A stretch of DNA of 64,000 nucleotides from Rhizobium sp. CF080 (GTDB taxonomy: Bacteria > Pseudomonadota > Alphaproteobacteria > Rhizobiales > Rhizobiaceae). Positions 37,259 to 47,498 of the stretch are shown here, in pieces. Made by a program: the position numbers and the translations under genes. A model generated the notes under the pieces. The model was given only the letters and a program-made list of their open reading frames with translations. It searched no databases and had not been told where the DNA came from. The DNA is taken from the NCBI RefSeq assembly GCF_000282095.2, contig NZ_AKKC02000002.1:620001-684000 (forward strand), in the 5' to 3' direction. The stretch's first letter is position 1. Every line of letters starts with the position of its first letter.

Positions 37259-38965
37259 ATGCACGCTTCAATCAAGCTTAAGCTGGCCTCGGCATTCGGT
37301 TTCATTATCGTCATGCTGCTGGCGACTGCCACCTACGGCATCTTCAGCCTCGGCAGCCTGAACGATACGCTCGAAAATGTGCTGCAGGGGCCGGCCCTGC
37401 GCCTGAAACTGGCTCAGAACCTCAACAACGAGCAGCTCCAGCAGATCCGCCAGCAGAAAAACCTGCTTCTGGCGGCAAACCCTGCCGAGATGCAGGGATA
37501 TATCTCGAAGAGCGACGAGGCTCGCCGCGCTTTCGATCAAACGTTCAAATCGGTCGAGGCCCGCGCAACCGAGCAGGGCAAAGCCCTCTGGGCCAAGCTT
37601 GCCGGTTTCACGACGGAGTTCCGCAAGCAGGATGACCGCATCCGCACCTCGATGCTGGGCGGAGATACAGTCTCCGCGCTGCGTATTTCCACCAACGAGG
37701 CACGCTCCGTCACCAACGATATCGACGCCCTGCTCAACGACGTGGTCAAGCTCGAAGAAAGCCGACTCGGTGATGCCGACGAACAATCGGATGCGGATTA
37801 TGCCCAGACCCGCCTGATCATGATCTCGGTCGCAGGCGCCGCCTTCCTGATCGCGGTGCTGGCCGCCCTCTGGATCGCCCTTTCGATCAACAGGGGCCTG
37901 CGCAACGCGGTGACGGCAGTACAGAACGTCGCCGACGGTGACCTGACCAAGTTTGCCACGATCACCAGCAAGGACGAGATCGGCGAACTGCTTGGTTATG
38001 TCAACACCATGATCGAGCGCCTGCGCGGCGTCGTCGGCGATGCGCTCGCCGCATCCGACAATGTCTCGTCGGGCAGCCAGGAACTTTCGGCAAGCTCGGA
38101 ACAGCTGAGCCAGGGTGCCACCGAACAGGCATCGTCGGCCGAGGAGGCTTCCGCCTCGATGGAGCAGATGGCGGCCAACATCAAGCAGAACGCCGACAAC
38201 GCCGCCCAGACGGAAAAGATCGCCCGCCAGTCGTCCCGCGATGCCGAAGCATCCGGCCAGGCCGTCGGCCGCGCCGTCCATGCCATGCGCACGATCGCCG
38301 AGAAGATCTCGATCGTCCAGGAAATCGCCCGCCAGACCGACCTTCTCGCCCTGAACGCCGCGGTGGAAGCCGCCCGTGCCGGCGAACACGGCAAGGGTTT
38401 TGCGGTCGTCGCCTCGGAAGTCCGCAAGCTTGCCGAGCGGTCCCAGGCTGCCGCCGCTGAAATCAGCGCGCTTTCCGGAGATACGGTACAGGTCGCGACG
38501 GACGCCGGCGAAATGCTCAACAAGCTGGTGCCGGACATCCAGAAGACTGCGGAACTGGTCTCGGAAATCTCCGCCGCCTGCCGCGAGCAGGATATCGGTG
38601 CCAGCCAGATCAACGAAGCGATCCAGCAGCTCGACAAGGTGACCCAGCAGAATGCCGGCGCCTCGGAAGAAATGTCGGCGACCTCGGAAGAACTTGCCTC
38701 GCAGGCTGAAGAACTGCAGGCCTCGATTGCCTTCTTCCGGGTCGATCAGGCCGGCGGCAAAAAGCCGGCCAAGCGGGCTCCGGCTACCGCTGCCGTCCAC
38801 AAGCCGGTTTCGAGACCGGCCCAGATGCACCGCCCGGCGGCACAGCAGTCTCACAAGGCCGACCATTCGGTGCTCAGCCAGCAAGCCCGCGCCAAGGGTT
38901 TTGCCCTCGACATGTCGATGGGCGGGCCGGACGCCGACGACGCTGACTTCCGCGAAAGCGCCTGA
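37259..38965 (+). CDS. Methyl-accepting chemotaxis protein 1 (one HAMP)
   Basis: A 568-residue transmembrane receptor. TM1 is about 7-28 and TM2 about 187-209. The periplasmic part between them is a four-helix-bundle sensor with the motif RQQKNLLLA. One HAMP domain is at 210-262. The signalling coiled coil has the tip [20 protein letters not shown] and the helix [21 protein letters not shown] Lys/Pro/Ala-rich linker leads to the C-terminal peptide [18 protein letters not shown] ending DFRESA. There is no canonical Trp/Phe pentapeptide for CheR. It starts 24 bases after cheW. Confidence 0.95.
   Translation: MHASIKLKLASAFGFIIVMLLATATYGIFSLGSLNDTLENVLQGPALRLKLAQNLNNEQLQQIRQQKNLLLAANPAEMQGYISKSDEARRAFDQTFKSVEARATEQGKALWAKLAGFTTEFRKQDDRIRTSMLGGDTVSALRISTNEARSVTNDIDALLNDVVKLEESRLGDADEQSDADYAQTRLIMISVAGAAFLIAVLAALWIALSINRGLRNAVTAVQNVADGDLTKFATITSKDEIGELLGYVNTMIERLRGVVGDALAASDNVSSGSQELSASSEQLSQGATEQASSAEEASASMEQMAANIKQNADNAAQTEKIARQSSRDAEASGQAVGRAVHAMRTIAEKISIVQEIARQTDLLALNAAVEAARAGEHGKGFAVVASEVRKLAERSQAAAAEISALSGDTVQVATDAGEMLNKLVPDIQKTAELVSEISAACREQDIGASQINEAIQQLDKVTQQNAGASEEMSATSEELASQAEELQASIAFFRVDQAGGKKPAKRAPATAAVHKPVSRPAQMHRPAAQQSHKADHSVLSQQARAKGFALDMSMGGPDADDADFRESA
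38063..38737 (+). repeat. 675-base chemoreceptor signalling repeat, copy 1
   Basis: Codes for the signalling domain of receptor 1. It aligns without any gap to 40072-40746 and 42185-42859, and long runs are identical at the base level, including third codon positions. Confidence 0.9.
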
Positions 38966-38978
38966 GACAAGTGAACAT

Positions 38979-39110
38979 GATCCCGGGCTGACAGGAACCG
39001 GGATCGTCTTCCGCATGTAAGCGGGAGAACGGCCGGATGGCCGGACTATCGCAGAAGGGTGAATGTATCGGTCTTCTCGTTTCACCGCTTCCCCCCTTTC
39101 GGGAGGAAGC
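38979..39110 (+). other. Two hairpins between receptor genes 1 and 2
   Basis: GATCCCGG/CCGGGATC (38979-39005) and a ten-base stem with one mismatch (39087-39110, GCTTCCCCCC with GGGAGGAAGC). Neither has a strong T tract. They may attenuate transcription or separate receptor 2 from the upstream operon. Confidence 0.4.
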
Positions 39111-39150
39111 ACTGAACTGATGCACATCACTGCCTTGAGGGGATAGGGCT

Positions 39151-40962
39151 ATGCGATTTACGATCAAGGCCAAGCTGGTATTGGCTTTCGGCTTTCTTGT
39201 CAGCATGCTGGTTGGTACGGCTGGCTATGGGATATATAGTCTTGGCGCCGCCAATGAAGCCATGACCTACGTCACCGAGGTCGCGGCGACGCGGCTCGAT
39301 AAAATCCAGCAGATGAACATCCTGTCGCTCAATCGCATTCGCGCGCAGAAGAACATGCTGCTCGCCACCTCGCCGCAGGAGATCGAAAAGTTCTATAGCG
39401 ACGGTGACAAGCTGGAACAGCAGTTCACGACCTTGCTGAATGAACTGGCGTCGACCGCGTCATCGGACCAGAAGCAGTTCTGGGATGAAACGCGGGCACT
39501 CGCGACTGCCAATCACGCTGCGAACGAAAAGGTCGACGCGGCCGTCAAGCGCGGCGATATGCAGGAAGCAGTCGCCCTCTCGGCCGGAGAAAGCCGCAAG
39601 ACGGTCACGGAACTCACCGCGCAGCTGGATGAATCCGTACAAATCAACCGCGACCGGATGCAGAAGGCCAATGATGCAGCCGAAGCCACCTATTGGACCA
39701 CCCGCAGCCTGATGATCTCGATTGCCGCGGTGGCCGTCATCACGGCAGCGGCGACGGCGTTCTGGATCGCCCTCGGTATCGGCAGAGGGCTGCGCAAGAT
39801 CATGGATGCCGTCAATGCGGTGGCGATCGGCGATCTCAACCAGGAGATTGAGATCAAGACCAATGATGAAATCAAGGATCTGGTCGACACCCTCAACGTG
39901 ATGACCGGCAACCTGCGCAACACTGCAACCATCGCCGACCAGATTTCGAACGGCGACCTCACCGTCTCGCCGAAGCCGCTTTCCGACAAGGATACCTTGG
40001 GCCTCGCCCTCGAAAGCATGGTCGAACGCCTGCGCGGTGTCGTTGCCGATGCGCTTGCAGCCGCCAACAACGTCTCGTCCGGCAGCCAGGAACTTTCCGC
40101 GAGCTCGGAGCAGCTGAGCCAGGGTGCCACCGAGCAGGCTTCCTCGGCAGAGGAGGCTTCTGCCTCGATGGAGCAGATGGCAGCCAATATCAAGCAGAAC
40201 GCCGATAACGCCGCCCAGACGGAAAAGATCGCCCGCCAATCGTCGAAGGACGCGGAAGCCAGTGGCCAAGCCGTCTCCCGTGCGGTCGGCGCCATGCGCA
40301 CGATCGCCGAGAAGATCTCGATCGTCCAGGAAATTGCCCGCCAGACCGACCTTCTCGCCCTGAACGCCGCGGTGGAAGCCGCCCGTGCCGGCGAACACGG
40401 CAAGGGTTTTGCGGTCGTCGCCTCGGAAGTCCGCAAGCTTGCCGAACGGTCCCAGGCAGCGGCAGCCGAAATCAGTTCGCTTTCGGGTGAAACGGTGCAA
40501 GTCGCAACGGAAGCCGGCGAGATGCTCAACAAGCTGGTACCGGACATCCACAAGACGGCCGAACTGGTGTCGGAAATTTCCGCCGCCTGCCGCGAGCAGG
40601 ATGTGGGTGCTGCCCAGATCAACGAAGCGATCCAGCAGCTCGATAAGGTGACCCAGCAGAATGCTGGCGCCTCGGAAGAAATGTCTGCGACCTCGGAAGA
40701 ACTTGCCGCCCAGGCGGAAGAGCTGCAGGCCTCGATCGCCTTCTTCAAGGTCGAACGCGCCAACGCGAAGGCTCGGACACAGCAGGGCTCCAAGGTTCAC
40801 GCAGCCGCAAAGCTCGGCGCAAAACAGCCATCGAAAGCTTCTGCGTCCCGGCCGGCCAGCCATTCCGTCGCAGCCCAGCAGGCACGCGCCAAGGGATTTG
40901 CCCTCGATCTTTCGATGGGTGGCCCCGATTCTGACGACGACGATTTCCGGGAAAGCGCCTGA
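39151..40962 (+). CDS. Methyl-accepting chemotaxis protein 2 (two HAMP units)
   Basis: A 603-residue receptor built like receptor 1 but longer in the control region. TM1 is about 8-28 and TM2 about 188-209, with a four-helix sensor (motif RAQKNMLLA). HAMP 1 is at 210-256 ([20 protein letters not shown]) and a second unit at 257-301 ([19 protein letters not shown]). The signalling domain is nearly identical to the other two, and the tail [18 protein letters not shown] ... DFRESA is conserved. The 185-base gap upstream has two hairpins, so it may have its own promoter. Confidence 0.95.
   Translation: MRFTIKAKLVLAFGFLVSMLVGTAGYGIYSLGAANEAMTYVTEVAATRLDKIQQMNILSLNRIRAQKNMLLATSPQEIEKFYSDGDKLEQQFTTLLNELASTASSDQKQFWDETRALATANHAANEKVDAAVKRGDMQEAVALSAGESRKTVTELTAQLDESVQINRDRMQKANDAAEATYWTTRSLMISIAAVAVITAAATAFWIALGIGRGLRKIMDAVNAVAIGDLNQEIEIKTNDEIKDLVDTLNVMTGNLRNTATIADQISNGDLTVSPKPLSDKDTLGLALESMVERLRGVVADALAAANNVSSGSQELSASSEQLSQGATEQASSAEEASASMEQMAANIKQNADNAAQTEKIARQSSKDAEASGQAVSRAVGAMRTIAEKISIVQEIARQTDLLALNAAVEAARAGEHGKGFAVVASEVRKLAERSQAAAAEISSLSGETVQVATEAGEMLNKLVPDIHKTAELVSEISAACREQDVGAAQINEAIQQLDKVTQQNAGASEEMSATSEELAAQAEELQASIAFFKVERANAKARTQQGSKVHAAAKLGAKQPSKASASRPASHSVAAQQARAKGFALDLSMGGPDSDDDDFRESA
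40072..40746 (+). repeat. 675-base chemoreceptor signalling repeat, copy 2
   Basis: The in-frame block coding for the signalling domain of receptor 2. It has the same length as copies 1 and 3 and shares with copy 1 a run through the hairpin-tip codons with almost no differences. Confidence 0.9.
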
Positions 40963-41146
40963 GCGCTTCCCGACCATTGAGCGGGCCGCCAAGCGGCCCC
41001 GCGACAGCCAGCGTCACTGCGTTGGTGCGAACAACGAAGAAGTCCCCGCTGCCGGCTTATCGGCCTTACGGTCGGACTTTTTCGATCGCATCTCAGAAAT
41101 TTAAGGCAGCTTTGTCGTCTTTTTTCAAGGATTTGGGAGATTTAAG

Positions 41147-43069
41147 ATGCGGTTTACGATCAAACTGAAACTGGGACTGGCTTTCGCCCTGTTGACGCTG
41201 TTGCTGGTTGGCATCGCGGTCTATGGCAGCCTGAGCCTCGGCAACCTCAACGAGGCCAGCACGAAGATGGTCGACGGCCCCGTCCGCCGTCTCGAACTTG
41301 CGCTCACTGCCAATGTGGCCGAGGTCGATGCGGTACGCGCTCAGAAAAACGCGCTGCTGGCCACCAACCTGGCGGATGCCGCGAAATTCCACAAGGAAGC
41401 GGACGGCAACACGGAACTGATGTTCAAAGCCGTTCAGGAAGGGCTTTCGATCGCCTCTGCGGAGGGCAAGCCCTACTGGGAAAAGCTGCTGACGATCGGC
41501 AAGCAGTTCCAGCAGAGATCCGACGAGCTGCAGGCTATCCAGGCACGCGGCGACCAAGCCGGCGCTCTGGCGCTCTCCATGGGCGATCTGCGCACCATGA
41601 CCGCCGATATGGGCGAGGCCATCAAGGTTCTCCTCGATATCCAGCGCAAGGGCATGGCAAATACCGAGAAGGCGAACCAGGATCTGTTCTCCACGACGAT
41701 GATGGTCCTGAGCGTCGCCTCGATCGCCGCCGTCCTGCTCGCCATCGGCGCCGCCTTCTGGATCACGCTCGGCATCAACAATGGCCTCAAGAAGATTGCA
41801 TCCGTCGCCAACGCAGTGGCAATCGGCGATCTCAACCAGAAGGTCGAGGTCAGGACGAATGACGAGGTCAAGGACCTGATCGATACCGTCAACGTGATGA
41901 CCGGCAATCTGCGCAATACGGCGGCGATTGCCGAGCGCATCTCGGAAGGCGACCTTTCCGTCGACGCCAAGCCGCTGTCCGACAAGGATACGCTTGGGCT
42001 CGCCATGCAGAGCATGGTCACCAACCTGCGCACCACGGCGCATGTCGCCGACCAGATCGCCAATGGCGACCTGACCATTTCGCCGAAGCCGCTGTCCGAC
42101 AAGGACATTCTCGGGCTTGCGCTGCAGAGCATGGTGGAACGCCTGCGCGGCGTCGTCGCCGATGCACTTGCGGCATCGAACAACGTCTCGTCGGGCAGCC
42201 AGGAACTTTCGGCAAGCTCGGAGCAGCTGAGCCAGGGTGCCACCGAACAGGCATCGTCGGCCGAGGAGGCTTCCGCCTCGATGGAACAGATGGCGGCCAA
42301 CATCAAGCAGAACGCCGATAACGCCGCCCAGACGGAAAAGATCGCTCGCCAGTCGTCCCGCGATGCCGAAGCATCCGGCCAGGCCGTCGGCCGCGCGGTG
42401 GGCGCCATGCGCACGATCGCCGAGAAGATCTCGATCGTCCAGGAAATCGCCCGCCAGACCGACCTTCTCGCCCTGAACGCCGCGGTGGAAGCTGCCCGTG
42501 CCGGCGAACACGGCAAGGGTTTTGCGGTCGTCGCCTCGGAAGTCCGCAAGCTCGCCGAGCGGTCCCAGGCTGCCGCCGCTGAAATCAGCGCGCTTTCGGG
42601 CGAAACGGTACAGGTCGCGACGGACGCCGGCGAAATGCTCAACAAGCTGGTGCCGGACATCCACAAGACGGCCGAGTTGGTGTCGGAAATCTCCGCCGCC
42701 TGCCGCGAGCAGGATATCGGTGCCAGCCAGATCAACGAAGCGATCCAGCAGCTCGACAAGGTGACCCAGCAGAATGCCGGCGCCTCCGAACAGATGTCGG
42801 CAACCTCGGAAGAACTTGCCGCCCAGGCGGAAGAACTGCAGGCCTCGATCGCCTTCTTCAAGGTCGACCGCGCCGGATCCAGGCAGCGGAGCCAGCCGGC
42901 CCCGGCCGCCAAGCCCGCACCGGCGAAATCCAGACCCCAGCCGACGCCCAAGGCCTATCCGGCCGGGCATTCAGTCACAGCACAACAGGCCCGCGTGAAA
43001 GGCTTTGCCCTCGACCTGTCGATGGGCGGCCCGGATGCGGACGACGACGACTTCAGGGAGAGCGCGTAA
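41147..43069 (+). CDS. Methyl-accepting chemotaxis protein 3 (three HAMP units)
   Basis: A 640-residue receptor. TM1 is about 8-28 and TM2 about 186-208; the sensor has the same RAQKNALLA motif. Three HAMP-like units follow in tandem: 210-256 ([19 protein letters not shown]), 257-297 ([20 protein letters not shown]) and 298-341 ([20 protein letters not shown]). Unit 3 closely resembles unit 2 of receptor 2, which points to internal duplication. The signalling domain and C-terminal peptide match the other receptors. Its last base is the first base of the second cheW. Confidence 0.95.
   Translation: MRFTIKLKLGLAFALLTLLLVGIAVYGSLSLGNLNEASTKMVDGPVRRLELALTANVAEVDAVRAQKNALLATNLADAAKFHKEADGNTELMFKAVQEGLSIASAEGKPYWEKLLTIGKQFQQRSDELQAIQARGDQAGALALSMGDLRTMTADMGEAIKVLLDIQRKGMANTEKANQDLFSTTMMVLSVASIAAVLLAIGAAFWITLGINNGLKKIASVANAVAIGDLNQKVEVRTNDEVKDLIDTVNVMTGNLRNTAAIAERISEGDLSVDAKPLSDKDTLGLAMQSMVTNLRTTAHVADQIANGDLTISPKPLSDKDILGLALQSMVERLRGVVADALAASNNVSSGSQELSASSEQLSQGATEQASSAEEASASMEQMAANIKQNADNAAQTEKIARQSSRDAEASGQAVGRAVGAMRTIAEKISIVQEIARQTDLLALNAAVEAARAGEHGKGFAVVASEVRKLAERSQAAAAEISALSGETVQVATDAGEMLNKLVPDIHKTAELVSEISAACREQDIGASQINEAIQQLDKVTQQNAGASEQMSATSEELAAQAEELQASIAFFKVDRAGSRQRSQPAPAAKPAPAKSRPQPTPKAYPAGHSVTAQQARVKGFALDLSMGGPDADDDDFRESA
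42185..42859 (+). repeat. 675-base chemoreceptor signalling repeat, copy 3
   Basis: The block coding for the signalling domain of receptor 3. It is closest to copy 1 in its first third at the base level, which suggests recombination among the three genes. Confidence 0.9.
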
Positions 43070-43560
43070 TGGCAGGCATATCCTCCGAATCCCAGTTCGT
43101 AACCTTCAGCCTCGGCGATGAGATTTTCGCGGTCCCCGTCGAGGTGGTCCGCGAGATCCTCGACCACGAGGAACCGTTCAAGATTCCGCACGGCCCCGAA
43201 TATCTGCTCGGCCTGCGCGATGTACGCGGACAGGGCGTGCCGGTGATCGACCTTCGTCTTCGCCTCGGCATGACGAGAACGGTCAAAACGCCGCATACGC
43301 GCATCCTGGTGCTCGACGTGCCGGTCGCCGATCGCGCCCTGGTGCTTGGCCTCGTCGCAGACCGGGTCTTCGAGGTCGTACCGTTCCGCAAGGAGCAGAT
43401 CGAGACGGCGCCGGATATCGGCGTGCGCTGGCGCTCCGACTATATCGCCGGCGTGGTGCGCCGGGAGACCGGCTTCGTCGTCGTCGTTGACCTTGCACGG
43501 CTGTTTTCGGATTCCGGATCGGCACTCGCCGATGTGGGGCCTCAGTCGCAGGTCGCGTGA
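43069..43560 (+). CDS. cheW: CheW adaptor, second copy
   Basis: A 163-residue coupling protein. It has QFVTFSLGDEIFAVPVEVVREIL, the loop LLGLRDVRGQGVPVIDLRLRLGM and LVADRVFEVVPF. Where most CheW proteins have NLRG it reads DVRG. It shares one base with the end of receptor 3, implying translational coupling to that receptor. With the first copy after cheA this gives the operon two distinct adaptors. Confidence 0.93.
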   Translation: MAGISSESQFVTFSLGDEIFAVPVEVVREILDHEEPFKIPHGPEYLLGLRDVRGQGVPVIDLRLRLGMTRTVKTPHTRILVLDVPVADRALVLGLVADRVFEVVPFRKEQIETAPDIGVRWRSDYIAGVVRRETGFVVVVDLARLFSDSGSALADVGPQSQVA

Positions 43561-43607
43561 GCGATCCGGAAAAATCGCGTCATTGAATAGGTTCGTTGCA
43601 CGGGGGT

Positions 43608-44471
43608 ATGCGCGTGAATGTAGCATTGAGGAGCCAGCCGCTCGATGACAGGCTGAGCAAGCGCAACTTCGACCTGCTGGCCAAGTACATCTACGACTAT
43701 AGCGGCATCAAGATGCCGCACAGCAAGATGACCATGCTGGAGGGGCGGCTTCGCCGGCGCCTGCGCGTCACGGCCATGCCGACTTTCGACAGCTATTGCG
43801 ACTATCTGTTCAAGCACGGCGGCATCGAGGCGGAGTCGATCTTCCTGATCGACGCGGTGACCACCAACAAGACCGATTTCTTCCGCGAGCCGAAGCATTT
43901 CGAATACATGGTGAAGACGGCCTTGCCGGACATCGTGAAAACCTATGCCGACCGGCGCATCCGCACCTGGAGCTCCGCCTGCTCGACAGGCGCCGAACCC
44001 TATACGATGGCCATGGTGCTTTCGGAATTTCTGAGCTCGTCCGCGCCGGAACGGGACTATTTCGTGCTTGCCACCGACCTGTCGACCGACGTGCTGCAGA
44101 AGGCCCAGCGGGCCATCTATCAGAGCGAACTCCTGGCGCCCGTGCCCGCCGACATGATGAGCAAATACGTCATGCGTCCATCCGACAACCGGCGGCAGGA
44201 GATGCGAATTTCGCCGAAACTGCGCTCCCGCGTCGGCTTCGCCCGGCTGAACCTGATGGACGAGGCCTATCCCGTCGGCGACCTGATGCACATGATCTTC
44301 TGCCGAAACGTGCTGATCTATTTCGACAAGCCGACCCAGCAGCATGTGCTGTCGCGCCTTTGCGAAGCCCTGCTTCCTGGCGGCTATCTGTTCATCGGTC
44401 ATTCGGAAACCGTGACCGGCTTCGATCTGCCGATCCGGCAGGTGGCCAATACTGTGTTCAAGCGGGTATGA
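43608..44471 (+). CDS. cheR: Chemoreceptor methyltransferase CheR
   Basis: A 287-residue SAM-dependent methyltransferase that methylates glutamates on receptors. The N-terminal helical domain ends near TTNKTDFFREPKHFEYM. The SAM site is WSSACSTGAEPYTMAMVL, and FCRNVLIYFDKPTQ with GGYLFIGHSET closes the fold. No C-terminal TPR extension is present. ATG 43608 is used; a GTG two codons later has better spacing from GGGGG and a TTG four codons earlier is also possible. Confidence 0.94.
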   Translation: MRVNVALRSQPLDDRLSKRNFDLLAKYIYDYSGIKMPHSKMTMLEGRLRRRLRVTAMPTFDSYCDYLFKHGGIEAESIFLIDAVTTNKTDFFREPKHFEYMVKTALPDIVKTYADRRIRTWSSACSTGAEPYTMAMVLSEFLSSSAPERDYFVLATDLSTDVLQKAQRAIYQSELLAPVPADMMSKYVMRPSDNRRQEMRISPKLRSRVGFARLNLMDEAYPVGDLMHMIFCRNVLIYFDKPTQQHVLSRLCEALLPGGYLFIGHSETVTGFDLPIRQVANTVFKRV

Positions 44472-44474
44472 ACC

Positions 44475-45557
44475 ATGAGCGGCAAAATCCGAGTTCTGAT
44501 CATCGATGATTCCGCAAGCGTCCGCCAGACCCTGACAGCCGTCCTGTCGGCGGACCCGGATATCGAAGTCATAGGGGCGGCCAGCGATCCCTTCATGGCG
44601 GCACGAAAGCTGCGCGAGGAAATCCCCGACGTCATCACGCTCGATGTGGAAATGCCGCAGATGGACGGCATCACCTTTCTGCGCAAGCTGATGTCGCAGC
44701 ATCCGATTCCGGTGGTGATGTGTTCGTCGCTGACCGAAAGCGGCTCGGAAACGCTGATGCAGGCGCTCGAAGCGGGCGCCGTGGACGTCATCCTGAAACC
44801 GAAGATCGGCGCGGCCGACCATCTCGCCGAATCCGGCGAGCGGATCCGCACCGCGGTCAAGGGAGCCGCGCGCGCACGGGTCGGCCGATTGCGGCCGTCG
44901 CGCATTGGCGAGGGCAGCACGACAGCCAAGCTCACGGCCGATGCGGTGCTTCCGCCGCCCAAGGTCGGAGCCATGGCGAAGACCACCGAAATGGTCGTCT
45001 GCGTCGGCGCCTCGACCGGCGGAACGGAAGCGCTGCGCGAGCTTCTCGAAGCCCTGCCGGCCAATTCTCCCGGCATGGTCATCGTCCAGCACATGCCGGA
45101 AAAGTTCACCGCCGCCTTCGCCAAACGCCTCAACAGCCTCTGCGAAGTCGAGGTCAAGGAAGCAGCCGACGGCGATCCGGTGCTGCGCGGCCACGTGCTG
45201 ATCGCCCCCGGCGACAAACACATGCTGCTCGAACGGCGCGGCGCGCGTTACGAGGTTTCGATCCGCTCGGGCCCGCTCGTCAGCCGCCATCGCCCGTCCG
45301 TCGACGTGCTGTTCCGGTCCGCCGCGCGCGCGGCCGGCGCCAACGCCATGGGCGTGATCATGACCGGAATGGGCGACGACGGCGCCCGCGGCATGAACGA
45401 GATGCACCAGGCGGGCGCCTATACGGTGGCCCAGGACGAAGCGTCATCCGTGGTCTTCGGCATGCCGAAAGAGGCGATCGCCCATGGCGGGGTCGAAAAG
45501 GTCGTGTCGCTCGAACAGATCGCCCGCGAAATCCTCGCCGCCGATCGCCGACGGTAA
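44475..45557 (+). CDS. cheB: Chemoreceptor methylesterase CheB
   Basis: A 360-residue enzyme with an N-terminal receiver domain (acidic pair Asp11-Asp12, phosphoacceptor Asp57 in [12 protein letters not shown]) and a C-terminal methylesterase. The catalytic serine is in [16 protein letters not shown], the histidine in [17 protein letters not shown] and the aspartate in [12 protein letters not shown]. Phosphorylation by CheA would activate demethylation of the three receptors. It begins three bases after cheR and ends the che operon proper. Confidence 0.96.
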   Translation: MSGKIRVLIIDDSASVRQTLTAVLSADPDIEVIGAASDPFMAARKLREEIPDVITLDVEMPQMDGITFLRKLMSQHPIPVVMCSSLTESGSETLMQALEAGAVDVILKPKIGAADHLAESGERIRTAVKGAARARVGRLRPSRIGEGSTTAKLTADAVLPPPKVGAMAKTTEMVVCVGASTGGTEALRELLEALPANSPGMVIVQHMPEKFTAAFAKRLNSLCEVEVKEAADGDPVLRGHVLIAPGDKHMLLERRGARYEVSIRSGPLVSRHRPSVDVLFRSAARAAGANAMGVIMTGMGDDGARGMNEMHQAGAYTVAQDEASSVVFGMPKEAIAHGGVEKVVSLEQIAREILAADRRR

Positions 45558-45585
45558 GATCTGCCATCTAAACTTTCACCCCTCG

Positions 45586-45593
45586 TTAACCAT
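45586..45593 (+). promoter_or_regulatory. CtrA-type half-site before the ParA-like gene
   Basis: TTAACCAT, an 8-mer associated with CtrA regulation in several Alphaproteobacteria, lies 81 bases before the ParA-like ATG in a 116-base gap after cheB. A single half-site is weak evidence. Confidence 0.35.
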
Positions 45594-45673
45594 GTTTGGC
45601 AAGAATAGGGCAACGCATCATGAGGGTGCGGTGAGAGAGCGATTTGACGCTCGTAGCCGGACAGGGACCCACG

Positions 45674-46378
45674 ATGCCAGTCATTACCTTTGCCAACACC
45701 AAGGGCGGAGCGGGCAAGACCACCGCCGTACTCCTGCTTGCAACCGAACTCGTTGAGCAAGGCTACCGCGTCACCATCCTGGACGCCGATCCGCAATACT
45801 GGATCACCCGCTGGCACATGCTCTCGCCGCACAACGACAAGCTCAACGTCATCTCCTACGTGACGCAGGCCTCGATCGACCGGCATATTGCCGAGAACCG
45901 CCACAAGACCGATTATTTCGTGCTCGACCTGCCGGGTGCGCAGAGCCCGCTGCTCGCCAAGGCGATCGGCCTTTCGGACCACGTACTGATCCCGATCCAG
46001 GGCTGCGCCATGGATGCCCAGGGCGGCGCCAACGTGCTCGAACTGCTGCGCTATCTCGAAGAAAAGGCCAATCTTCGCGTGCCGCATTCGGTCGTGCTGA
46101 CCCGCGTCAATTCGATGGTCACCACCCGCGCGCTGCTCGCGGTCAAGATGCTGCTTGCCGAACGCAAGGTCGAAGTGCTCGACACGCCGATCATCGAGCG
46201 CGCCGCCTTCCGCGACATTTTCGATCTCGGCGGCACGCTCTACACGATGGACGAGAACCGCATCAGCAATCTCGACAAGGCCCGGCAGAACGCCCGCCTG
46301 TTCGCGCTCGAAATGCTCCGCCGCGTGCCGCTTCACAAGCCGGCTTCGCTGTCGAAGCGCTTCGTCCGCGCTGCCTGA
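45674..46378 (+). CDS. ParA/VirC1-like partition ATPase
   Basis: A 234-residue deviant-Walker ATPase. The Walker A is ANTKGGAGKTTAVLLLA (near residues 7-23), followed by VTILDADPQYWITRW and the switch region YFVLDLPGAQSPL. The middle TRVNSMVTTRALLAVKMLL and the end ERAAFRDIFDLGGTLY resemble VirC1, the T-DNA-associated ParA-like protein, more than plasmid ParA. No ParB gene is adjacent. The ATG giving MPVITFANTK is chosen. Its place 116 bases after cheB invites comparison with PpfA, which positions cytoplasmic chemosensory clusters in Rhodobacter; that role is only a hypothesis here. Confidence 0.88.
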   Translation: MPVITFANTKGGAGKTTAVLLLATELVEQGYRVTILDADPQYWITRWHMLSPHNDKLNVISYVTQASIDRHIAENRHKTDYFVLDLPGAQSPLLAKAIGLSDHVLIPIQGCAMDAQGGANVLELLRYLEEKANLRVPHSVVLTRVNSMVTTRALLAVKMLLAERKVEVLDTPIIERAAFRDIFDLGGTLYTMDENRISNLDKARQNARLFALEMLRRVPLHKPASLSKRFVRAA

Positions 46379-47425
46379 TCAGGCCTTGCCGTTCAGCACG
46401 ATCTGCAGCTTGACGTCCGAGGGATGCCCGGCTGCGGCCCGTTCGAAGGCCTTGATCGAATCCCTGAAATCGAAGACGCCGGTGATCAGCGGCTTCAGGT
46501 CGACCTTGCCCGAGGCGATCAGTTCCAGAGCCCGGTCGAAGATGTTGGCGTAGCGGAACACCGTTTCGATGCGCACTTCCTTGGAGATGGCGCTCGCCAC
46601 GTCGAACGGCACCGGCTCGACCGGCAGTCCGACCAGCACGAAGGCGCCGCCCGGCCGCACCAGGTCCAGCATGCCCGCATAGGCCCTCGGGCTGCCGCTC
46701 GCCTCGAACACAACATCCGCGCCCCAGCCGCCGGTCTCCTCGGCGATGACTTCCGCGAAGGGCCGTTCGGTGATGTTGACCGGGATAATGCCCGGATACT
46801 GGCCGGCGATCTTCAGCTTGTCCGGGCTCAGATCCGAGATGAAGACGCGGGCGCAGCCGCCGGCAAGTGCTGCCAGCGCCACCATGATGCCGATCGGGCC
46901 GGCTCCGATCACCGCGGCGACATCGCCGGGCTGGATACGGGCGCGGCTTGCGGCCTGCATGCCGATCGCGAACGGCTCGACCATGGCGCCTTCGGCAAAG
47001 GAGACATTGTCGGGCAGTTTGTAGGTGAAGGCGGCTGGATGGATGGTTTCAGGCGTCAGCACGCCGTGGATGGGCGGCGTCGCCCAGAAACGGACGTCTG
47101 GATCGACGTTGTAGAGACCAAGCTTGGAGGCGCGCGAGGAAAGGTTCGGCACGCCGGGTTCCATGCAGACGCGGTCGCCGACCTTCAGGGTCTTAACCTC
47201 GCTGCCGACCCCGATGACGATGCCGGCCGCTTCATGCCCGAGCACCATCGGCTCGCGCAGCACATAGGGACCGATGGCACCGTGGGTATAATAATGGACG
47301 TCGCTGCCGCAGACGCCGACCGTATCGATGGCGATCTTCACGTCACCCGGACCGACTGCCGTCGGAAGCTCAATCTCCCGCAGCGAGAGGACGTCTTTTT
47401 TCTCGAGCACCAGGGCCTGCTGCAT
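46379..47425 (-). CDS. NAD-dependent polyol (xylitol-type) dehydrogenase
   Basis: A 348-residue medium-chain dehydrogenase. The catalytic zinc site is in [16 protein letters not shown] and [16 protein letters not shown], and the NAD fold in [18 protein letters not shown]. The usual four structural-zinc cysteines are missing: the loop reads [20 protein letters not shown]. That loop and the following FWATPPIHG are features I associate with bacterial xylitol dehydrogenases such as that of Gluconobacter. The ATG giving [10 protein letters not shown] is chosen over one seven codons upstream. Last gene of a minus-strand catabolic operon; the substrate in that operon may differ. Confidence 0.85.
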   Translation of the reverse strand: MQQALVLEKKDVLSLREIELPTAVGPGDVKIAIDTVGVCGSDVHYYTHGAIGPYVLREPMVLGHEAAGIVIGVGSEVKTLKVGDRVCMEPGVPNLSSRASKLGLYNVDPDVRFWATPPIHGVLTPETIHPAAFTYKLPDNVSFAEGAMVEPFAIGMQAASRARIQPGDVAAVIGAGPIGIMVALAALAGGCARVFISDLSPDKLKIAGQYPGIIPVNITERPFAEVIAEETGGWGADVVFEASGSPRAYAGMLDLVRPGGAFVLVGLPVEPVPFDVASAISKEVRIETVFRYANIFDRALELIASGKVDLKPLITGVFDFRDSIKAFERAAAGHPSDVKLQIVLNGKA

Positions 47426-47498
47426 GGGATGTCTCCTTCCGATCATCTTCTTACGCTGGCCGAGTTTCGGGGCGAGATCAAGGCGACCTGGGGCGCTC

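Noticed and set aside
40983..40999. GGGCCGC/GCGGCCC hairpin between receptor genes 2 and 3
   Set aside because: Seven-base stem with no T tract in a GC-rich gap; chance occurrence is likely.
38063..42859. Regularly spaced repeats considered as a CRISPR-like or mobile repeat array
   Set aside because: The repeats are 675-base coding blocks in three receptor genes, with no short spacers or cas genes.
43542..45407. Minus-strand frame of 621 codons opposite cheR and cheB
   Set aside because: His/Asp/Gly-rich shadow sequence, no ribosome site, and both plus-strand genes have complete catalytic motifs.
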